A DNA stretch of 5,745 nucleotides from NCBI GenBank assembly GCA_013816725.1, contig JACDEA010000168.1, forward strand, positions 1 through 5,745, in the 5' to 3' direction. The translations under genes were made by a program, and so were the position numbers. Origin of the DNA: Actinomycetota bacterium (GTDB taxonomy: Bacteria > Actinomycetota > Acidimicrobiia > Acidimicrobiales > JACDEA01). Below the pieces are notes generated by a model, which was given only the letters and a program-made list of their open reading frames with translations, had not been told where the DNA came from and did no database searches. How positions within the stretch are numbered: position 1 is the stretch's first letter; each line of letters opens with the position of its first letter. Below are positions 1 through 5,745 of the stretch, one piece after another.

Positions 1-187
1 CAGTGAGGTTGCGGTAAGCCGAACTCTGGGGCAGCGGGCCGCGGCCCCCGGCGGCGAGGATCTCGGGCACGGTGAGCGGCCCCGGAGCGTCGCTCAGCGC
101 CTCGACGATGGCGCGCCGCCCGCGCGTGTATCGCTGCTCGAGCGCGCTGAGGCGAACGCTCGCCTCGGCGTGAACGTCGACACTCAT
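1..187 (-). CDS. Fur-family transcriptional regulator, N-terminal part (runs off left edge)
   Basis: Reading the minus strand from an ATG at 185-187 gives 62 residues with no stop before the window edge. The segment LSALEQRYTRGRRAIVEAL, followed by LTVPEIL and SSAYRNLT, matches the N-terminal winged-helix domain of Fur-family metalloregulators: the Q-R-x-T-x-x-R helix, then the 'P-QSSAYRNL' DNA-recognition helix. The metal-binding C-terminal domain lies outside the window, so Fur, Zur, Nur and PerR types cannot be told apart. The start is supported by the hexamer TAGCGT (minus strand, 195-200) seven bases upstream, the geometry of a leaderless actinobacterial transcript. The gene is divergent from the crotonase gene and shares a 44-bp promoter region with it. 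It is distinct from furA at 1158, so two Fur-type genes lie within about 1.2 kb. Family assignment is confident; the subtype is open. Confidence 0.8.
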   Translation of the reverse strand, partial: MSVDVHAEASVRLSALEQRYTRGRRAIVEALSDAPGPLTVPEILAAGGRGPLPQSSAYRNLT

Positions 188-193
188 CGGGCG

Positions 194-221
194 AACGCTA
201 CGTCACGCGGTGGTTAGCGTT
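194..221. promoter_or_regulatory. Divergent promoter with 7-bp inverted repeat (AACGCTA / TAGCGTT)
   Basis: AACGCTA at 194-200 and TAGCGTT at 215-221 form a perfect 7-bp inverted repeat with a 14-bp spacer, in the gap between two divergent genes. Each arm also reads as the -10 hexamer TAGCGT (TANNNT type) toward its own gene. The minus-strand copy (195-200) ends 7 bases before the ATG of the Fur-family gene. The plus-strand copy (215-220) ends 11 bases before the crotonase ATG at 232. Each promoter's expected -35 zone would fall on the other's -10, so polymerases could not occupy both at once. The repeat could be a regulator site, possibly for the Fur-family protein encoded beside it. That role is inference; the repeat and spacing are seen directly. 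Confidence 0.45.
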
Positions 222-231
222 GCGCCGGCTC

Positions 232-1020
232 ATGTCCTACGACGCATTCCCCCATCTGAAGTTCGAGCACCCTTCCGACGGCGTGCTGCGCATCGTCCTC
301 GACGGCCCCGGCCTCAACGCAGTCGACGCCGAGGTCCACCGCGAGCTGGCCGATGTGTGGCTCGCGGTCGACCGCGACCCGGACGTGAGGGTCGTCCTGT
401 TGCAAGGCGCGGGCAAGGCGTTCTCGGCCGGCGGGAGCTTCGAATTGGTCGAGTCGATCATGAGCGACTACGACACGCGGCTGCGCGTCATGCGCGAGGC
501 CCGCGACCTCGTGCTCAACGTCATCAACTGTTCGAAGCCCGTCGTGTCGGCGATTCACGGTCCGGCGGTCGGTGCCGGCCTCGTCGCCGGCCTCCTGGCC
601 GACGTGTCGGTGGTCGCTCGCACCGCTCGCATCATCGACGGTCACACCCGCCTCGGCGTCGCCGCCGGCGATCACGCCGCCATCTGCTGGCCGCTGCTGT
701 GTGGCATGGCCAAGGCCAAGTACTACCTCCTCACGTGTGAAACGCTCACCGGCGAGGAAGCCGAGCGCATCGGGCTGGTGTCGCTGTGCGTCGAGGACGA
801 CGAGGTGCACAGCCGGGCGCTGGCGGTGGCCGAGAGCCTGGCCGGCGGCGCGCAGACGGCGATCCGCTGGACGAAGCACACGCTCAACCACTGGTACCGC
901 GCCCAGGTAGCCACATTCGACGCGTCGCTGGCGTATGAGTTCCTGGGCTTCGCCGGCCCCGAAGCAGCCGAGGGCCTGGCGTCGCATCGCGAGAAGCGAC
1001 CGCCACGGTTCCCGACCTGA
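232..1020 (+). CDS. Crotonase-superfamily protein (enoyl-CoA hydratase/isomerase-like), atypical active site
   Basis: This is a 262-residue single-domain protein of normal crotonase length. The fold is shown by VVLLQGAGKAFSAGGSF (residues 54-70, first oxyanion-hole loop), the glycine-rich IHGPAVGAG (108-116, second loop), WPLLCGMAKAKYYLLT (153-168), and the C-terminal AEGLASHREKRPPRF (246-260). Aligned without gaps to rat mitochondrial enoyl-CoA hydratase, the catalytic Glu144 becomes Val118 and Glu164 becomes His138, so ordinary enoyl-CoA hydration is unlikely. His138 and Asp147 (DGHTRLGVAAGDH, 136-148) have the nine-residue spacing of the His145/Asp154 pair of 6-oxocamphor hydrolase, a C-C bond-cleaving crotonase. 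The ATG at 232 is preferred to an in-frame TTG at 220, because that TTG overlaps the likely -10 element. No Shine-Dalgarno sequence is visible. A GC-rich hairpin follows the stop, so the gene is probably not in the furA operon. Superfamily is confident; reaction and substrate are unknown. Confidence 0.88.
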   Translation: MSYDAFPHLKFEHPSDGVLRIVLDGPGLNAVDAEVHRELADVWLAVDRDPDVRVVLLQGAGKAFSAGGSFELVESIMSDYDTRLRVMREARDLVLNVINCSKPVVSAIHGPAVGAGLVAGLLADVSVVARTARIIDGHTRLGVAAGDHAAICWPLLCGMAKAKYYLLTCETLTGEEAERIGLVSLCVEDDEVHSRALAVAESLAGGAQTAIRWTKHTLNHWYRAQVATFDASLAYEFLGFAGPEAAEGLASHREKRPPRFPT

Positions 1021-1021
1021 C

Positions 1022-1038
1022 GGCCGGGTCGCCCGGCC
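1022..1038 (+). terminator. GC-rich hairpin after the crotonase stop, possible terminator
   Basis: GGCCGGG (1022-1028), loop TCG, CCCGGCC (1032-1038) forms a perfect 7-bp all-GC stem starting two bases past the stop codon. It is followed by CCGCTAGGTTTCCC, with only a three-T run, so it lacks a proper U-tract. A second smaller hairpin, GGCCG / CGGCC with a 6-base loop, lies at 1053-1068. In high-GC actinobacteria, hairpins with poor U-tracts often mark transcript ends, so this may separate the crotonase from furA. Evidence is structural only. Confidence 0.4.
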
Positions 1039-1056
1039 CCGCTAGGTTTCCCGGCC

Positions 1057-1131
1057 GTGGAGGCGGCCGAGATCAACGGCCCGGCGGGCGAGTTGTTCAC
1101 GTACCGCATCGCCGTGCACGCGTTCGTGTGA
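1057..1131 (+). other. Possible 24-codon small ORF upstream of furA
   Basis: A GTG at 1057 opens a 24-residue frame that ends at TGA 1129-1131. TAGGTT at 1043-1048 lies eight bases before the GTG, a spacing compatible with leaderless translation. The peptide (VEAAEINGPAGELFTYRIAVHAFV, GTG read as Val or fMet) has no recognised domain. It could be a leader peptide, a remnant of a larger gene, or chance, since short open frames are common at this G+C. The GTG also lies inside the second hairpin described after the crotonase gene. It is listed as a candidate only. Confidence 0.15.
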
Positions 1132-1135
1132 CCGG

Positions 1136-1169
1136 TTAGACTGGCATCTATCAAAGTATGGATCTAGTC
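1136..1169 (+). promoter_or_regulatory. AT-rich furA promoter and candidate FurA operator
   Basis: The stretch from about 1136 to 1178 is under 40% G+C by count, against roughly two-thirds for the window, which makes it the most AT-rich spot seen. TAGACT at 1137-1142 fits a TANNNT -10 element; a start near 1149-1150 would leave a leader of only about 8 bases. No good -35 hexamer is visible. GACT (1139-1142) and AGTC (1166-1169) are the outer arms of an imperfect dyad centred on 1154, just before the furA ATG. Mycobacterial FurA is known to bind an AT-rich site over its own promoter and start region, so this is the natural place for autoregulation. The operator assignment is inference from position and composition. 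Confidence 0.45.
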
Positions 1170-1614
1170 AATACAACCACACTGCTCCGCCAGCACGGTG
1201 TGCGAGTGACGGCCCAGCGCATCGCCGTTCTACGGGCGGTGTCCGACCAGCCGCACAGCACCGCCGACGACATCGACAAGGTCGTGCGGGCCGACATCGG
1301 CACCATCTCACGTCAGGCGGTGTACGACGCGCTGACGGCTCTTACCGACACTGGACTCCTGCGGCGTATCCAGCCCGCGGGATCGCCTGCCCGCTACGAG
1401 AACCGGGTCGACGACAACCATCACCACCTCATCTGCCGAACCTGCAACTGCATGGTCGACGTCGACTGCGCGGTCGGCGAGACGCCCTGCCTGACGGCCG
1501 CTGACGATTGCGGCTACGAGATCGACGAAGCCGAGGTCGTTTACTGGGGCCTCTGCCCCGAGTGTGCGACCACCTATCGGAACGAATCCACGAGACGGAA
1601 GAGAAAGGATCGAC

Positions 1615-1622
<8 letters not shown>
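1158..1622 (+). CDS. furA: FurA, redox-responsive Fur-family repressor of katG
   Basis: This 154-residue metalloregulator should repress its own promoter and the downstream katG, losing DNA binding when oxidised. The winged helix spans about residues 10-80: RVTAQRIAVL (16-25), the recognition helix SRQAVYDALTALTDTGLLRR (51-70), and IQPAGSPARYE (71-81). The metal-binding domain has HHHLICRTC (88-96), DVDCAVGETPCLTA (101-114) and YWGLCPEC (129-136), giving the paired CxxC motifs C93/C96 and C133/C136. These blocks closely resemble M. tuberculosis FurA as I remember it, which separates it from iron-type Fur and Zur. The tail after residue 140 is strongly basic (RRKRKDRRV). No Shine-Dalgarno sequence precedes the ATG, consistent with the near-leaderless furA mRNAs described in mycobacteria. 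Its last 8 bases overlap the katG start, so the two are probably translationally coupled. Confidence 0.95.
1605..1609 (+). promoter_or_regulatory. Ribosome binding site fixing the katG start inside furA
   Basis: AAGGA at 1605-1609 lies five bases before GTG 1615, within the furA coding region. It selects GTG 1615 over the in-frame upstream GTG at 1564, which would add 17 residues unlike KatG N-termini and a 59-base overlap with furA. Confidence 0.6.
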
Positions 1623-3810
<2,188 letters not shown>

Positions 3811-3822
3811 CCTGGCCCCACA

Positions 3823-4449
3823 ATGAAGATCGAGGTCTGGTCCGACGTCGTGTGCCCGTGGTGCTACGTCGGCAAGCGCAACATCGAGGCGGCGCTTGCG
3901 GGTTTTCCGCACGCCGCTGAGGTGGAGGTCGAGTGGAAGGCGTACGAGCTGAACCCCACCGCGCCGGCCGAGCGCCCCGGGTCCTATGTCGAGCGCATCG
4001 CCGCCAAGTACGGCGTCCCGGTCGGCGAGGCGCGGGCCCGAATGGCGCGCATCATCAGTGTCGGCGCCGCCGCCGGCATCGACTTTCGGTTCGAAAGCGT
4101 CCGGCCCGGTAACACGTTCGACGCGCACCGTCTGTTACGCCACGCGGCGACGTTGGGGCGGCAGAGCGAGGTGAAGGAGCGGTTGTTCGCGGCGACGTTC
4201 ACCGAGGGTCGTCCGGTCGGAGTCCGCGAGACGCTGCTCGAGGTCGCGGCCGAGTCCGGGATGGACGTGGACGAGGCGCGGCGCATGCTCGAGTCGCGAG
4301 CGCACGCCGACGCGGTCCGCGCCGACGAGGCCGAGGGCATGGAGCTAGGTGTTCAGGGCGTGCCCTTCTTCGTGTTCGACCGGCGCGTGGCCGTCGGCGG
4401 TGCTCAGCCTCCCGAGGTGATGCTGCAGGTCCTCGACCGGGTCCTTTAG
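3823..4449 (+). CDS. FrnE-like DsbA-family thiol-disulfide oxidoreductase
   Basis: This 208-residue protein has the DsbA thioredoxin fold of the FrnE / 2-hydroxychromene-2-carboxylate isomerase group. It opens with MKIEVWSDVVCPWCYVGKR, giving a redox-type CPWC motif at residues 11-14. The helical insertion has NTFDAHRLLRHA (97-108), and the fold closes with GVQGVPFFVF (176-185), where Pro181 is the expected cis-proline facing the active site. Cys11 and Cys14 are its only cysteines, so the extra CX4C motif reported for Deinococcus radiodurans FrnE is absent. There is no signal peptide, so it should act in the cytoplasm. It starts 12 bases after the katG stop, has no clear Shine-Dalgarno sequence, and is probably co-transcribed with furA-katG. 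That suggests a thiol role under peroxide stress, which is inference. Its stop interlocks with that of the convergent esterase. Substrate is unknown; FrnE relatives also occur in polyketide clusters, but no such genes are nearby. Confidence 0.88.
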   Translation: MKIEVWSDVVCPWCYVGKRNIEAALAGFPHAAEVEVEWKAYELNPTAPAERPGSYVERIAAKYGVPVGEARARMARIISVGAAAGIDFRFESVRPGNTFDAHRLLRHAATLGRQSEVKERLFAATFTEGRPVGVRETLLEVAAESGMDVDEARRMLESRAHADAVRADEAEGMELGVQGVPFFVFDRRVAVGGAQPPEVMLQVLDRVL

Positions 4450-5714
4450 TCGACCGATTCGGCCGGGGTTTCCCCGCCGTGTTCGCTGCGCACGACGGCG
4501 AGGAAGCGCTCGACCGCGTGAGCGGCGGCGTAGGCCCGGACCGACGGCAGGATCTCGAACGCGTGCTGGGCCCCGGGCAGTTCGGCGTAGACGGCTGGCT
4601 GGGTCGACTCCTTGCGCAGTTCGTCGACGAACGTGCGGGCCTGCTCGACGGGGACGAGCGAGTCGTTGCCGCCGTGGAGAACGAAGAAGGGCGGCGCGTG
4701 CGGGCCTACGTGCGTGATGGTGGACGCCTGCTCCCACCGGGCGCGGTCTTCGTTCATCTTCGACTTGAACAGGCGCGCCTCGAGGAATGGCTGCATGTCG
4801 GGCCGGCTCGTGCTGTGGCGATTGACGAAGTCGTACACCCCGTAGAAGGGGACGGCGGCGGCAACGGAGGTGTCGGCGTCTTCGAAGCCGGGCTGGAAGT
4901 CGGTCACATGCGGCGTGAGTGCGGCCAGCGACGCCAGGTGGCCGCCGGCCGACCCACCGGTGATCACGACGAAGCCGGGGTCACCGCCGTGTTCGGCGAT
5001 GGTGGCCTTGGTCCAGGCCAGCGCCTTCTTCACGTCGACGATGTGGTCGGGCCACGTCGCGCGGGGCGACAGCCGGTAATTGGCCGTCACGCAAACCCAG
5101 CCGCGCTCGGCCAGGTGGGCCATCAGCGTCTCGGCCTGGCCTTCCTTCATCCCCATTGTCCACGCGCCACCGTGCACCTGGAACAGCACCGGCGCCTGGG
5201 CATCGTCGGGCAAGTCGGCGCGCCTCCACACGTCGAGGTGATTGCGCCTGCCGGCGTCGCCGTAGCTGATGTCGCGCCCGACCCGGTAGCGCTTGCGGAC
5301 GCGCAGGTCGGGCATCAGCAGTCGCCGCCGAGTGACGGGTGCCTCGGGCTGCGGCGAGAACGGCTCGTGGATGCGGCTGCGGTAGTTCGCGCCCAACTCG
5401 TCGACCAGTGCGGCCTCGAGCACCGGCCCGGCCTGTGTCGACTTCCGGTGGATGGCGACAAGACCGGCGGCGGCGCCGACGTGGAAGGCCAGGCCGAGCT
5501 TGCCGCGCAAGCCCCGGGTCGCTCCGCGCCGTCCAGCGAGGGCGGCGGCCGCCACCTGAAAGAGGCCGGTCTGGAGCGGCAGTTCCGAGGGCACGAGCCC
5601 GAAGGCGAAGGCCGGGACCGACAACGGCCCCTGCACGGCGACGGGCTTGATGGCGTTGGCAGTGTGCGCGGCGGCCGCCGCGCCGGAGAGCAGAAGTCGG
5701 GACGAAGGCTTCAT
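4446..5714 (-). CDS. Alpha/beta-hydrolase, carboxylesterase of HSL/BD-FAE (LipQ/LipC-like) type
   Basis: This 422-residue protein has a complete serine-hydrolase domain from about residue 140. It shows the oxyanion motif HGGAWTMG (181-188), nucleophile elbow GGSAGG with Ser255, acid Asp351 (HGGNDSLVP), and base His384 (PGAQHAFEI). VTANYRLSPRATWPDHIVDVKKAL (from residue 209) is typical of hormone-sensitive-lipase-like esterases. The first 140 residues are a separate segment with two apolar stretches, about 31-60 and 73-90, suggesting membrane association; the start MKPSSRLLLSGAAAAA is only weakly signal-like. Overall length and layout recall mycobacterial LipQ/LipC, which are about 400-420 residues. 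The likely role is hydrolysis of short- or medium-chain esters; the substrate is not predictable. The ATG at 5712-5714 has a TAGACA hexamer six bases upstream, compatible with leaderless expression. The gene converges on the katG operon and shares four bases with it at the stops. Family is confident. Confidence 0.93.
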   Translation of the reverse strand: MKPSSRLLLSGAAAAAHTANAIKPVAVQGPLSVPAFAFGLVPSELPLQTGLFQVAAAALAGRRGATRGLRGKLGLAFHVGAAAGLVAIHRKSTQAGPVLEAALVDELGANYRSRIHEPFSPQPEAPVTRRRLLMPDLRVRKRYRVGRDISYGDAGRRNHLDVWRRADLPDDAQAPVLFQVHGGAWTMGMKEGQAETLMAHLAERGWVCVTANYRLSPRATWPDHIVDVKKALAWTKATIAEHGGDPGFVVITGGSAGGHLASLAALTPHVTDFQPGFEDADTSVAAAVPFYGVYDFVNRHSTSRPDMQPFLEARLFKSKMNEDRARWEQASTITHVGPHAPPFFVLHGGNDSLVPVEQARTFVDELRKESTQPAVYAELPGAQHAFEILPSVRAYAAAHAVERFLAVVRSEHGGETPAESVD

Positions 5715-5720
5715 ACGAGT

Positions 5721-5730
5721 TGTCTACCCT
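5721..5730. promoter_or_regulatory. Overlapping divergent -10 elements between the esterase and a possible gene starting at 5738
   Basis: On the minus strand, TAGACA (5721-5726) ends six bases before the esterase ATG. On the plus strand, TACCCT (5725-5730) ends seven bases before an ATG at 5738-5740, of which only ATGCCCGC is inside the window. Both fit the short -10-to-start spacing of leaderless actinobacterial genes. The plus-strand gene itself cannot be confirmed from 8 bases. Confidence 0.25.
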
Positions 5731-5745
5731 GACCTCGATGCCCGC

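Noticed and set aside
214..987. Minus-strand open frame of 257 codons opposite the crotonase
   Set aside because: It is an antisense shadow; the plus-strand reading has clear crotonase motifs.
1564..1614. Upstream GTG start giving a 748-residue KatG
   Set aside because: The extra 17 residues do not look like KatG N-termini and would require a 59-base overlap with furA. GTG 1615 has a well-placed AAGGA.
4479..5732. Long plus-strand open frame (417 codons) opposite the esterase
   Set aside because: It is an antisense shadow typical of high-GC DNA. Its translation shows no recognisable motif, while the minus strand carries a full hydrolase with catalytic triad.

Overview
The window is about two-thirds G+C, densely packed and free of mobile elements, RNA genes or CRISPR. 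A FurA-KatG gene pair, mycobacterial-type FurA sequence, a LipQ/LipC-like esterase and start codons sitting just behind TANNNT -10 hexamers all point to a high-GC actinobacterium. Genus cannot be fixed from the sequence; an acidimicrobial or mycobacterial-like lineage would fit.

Layout, left to right. (1) 1-187, minus strand: N-terminal 62 residues of a Fur-family regulator that runs off the left edge. (2) 188-231: a compact divergent promoter built on a 7-bp inverted repeat. (3) 232-1020, plus strand: a crotonase-superfamily protein that lacks both glutamates of enoyl-CoA hydratase and instead carries a His/Asp pair. (4) 1021-1157: a GC-rich hairpin after the crotonase, a doubtful 24-codon ORF, then an AT-rich promoter/operator zone. 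(5) 1158-1622 furA, 1615-3810 katG and 3823-4449 a FrnE-like DsbA-family oxidoreductase, all plus strand and so tightly spaced that they look like one transcription unit. (6) 4446-5714, minus strand: an HSL/BD-FAE type alpha/beta-hydrolase whose stop codon interlocks with that of the FrnE-like gene. (7) 5715-5745: its promoter, with signs of a divergent gene starting at 5738.

The core is a peroxide-defence operon. FurA is expected to repress its own promoter and katG and to release it on oxidation. KatG removes hydrogen peroxide. The DsbA-fold protein may handle thiol or disulfide damage. The flanking crotonase and esterase are probably separate metabolic units (acyl-CoA or ring-cleavage chemistry, and ester hydrolysis). 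I see no clearly new multi-gene system. The points most worth a second look are the crotonase active site, the inverted-repeat divergent promoter, the furA operator zone, and the FrnE-like gene attached to furA-katG.
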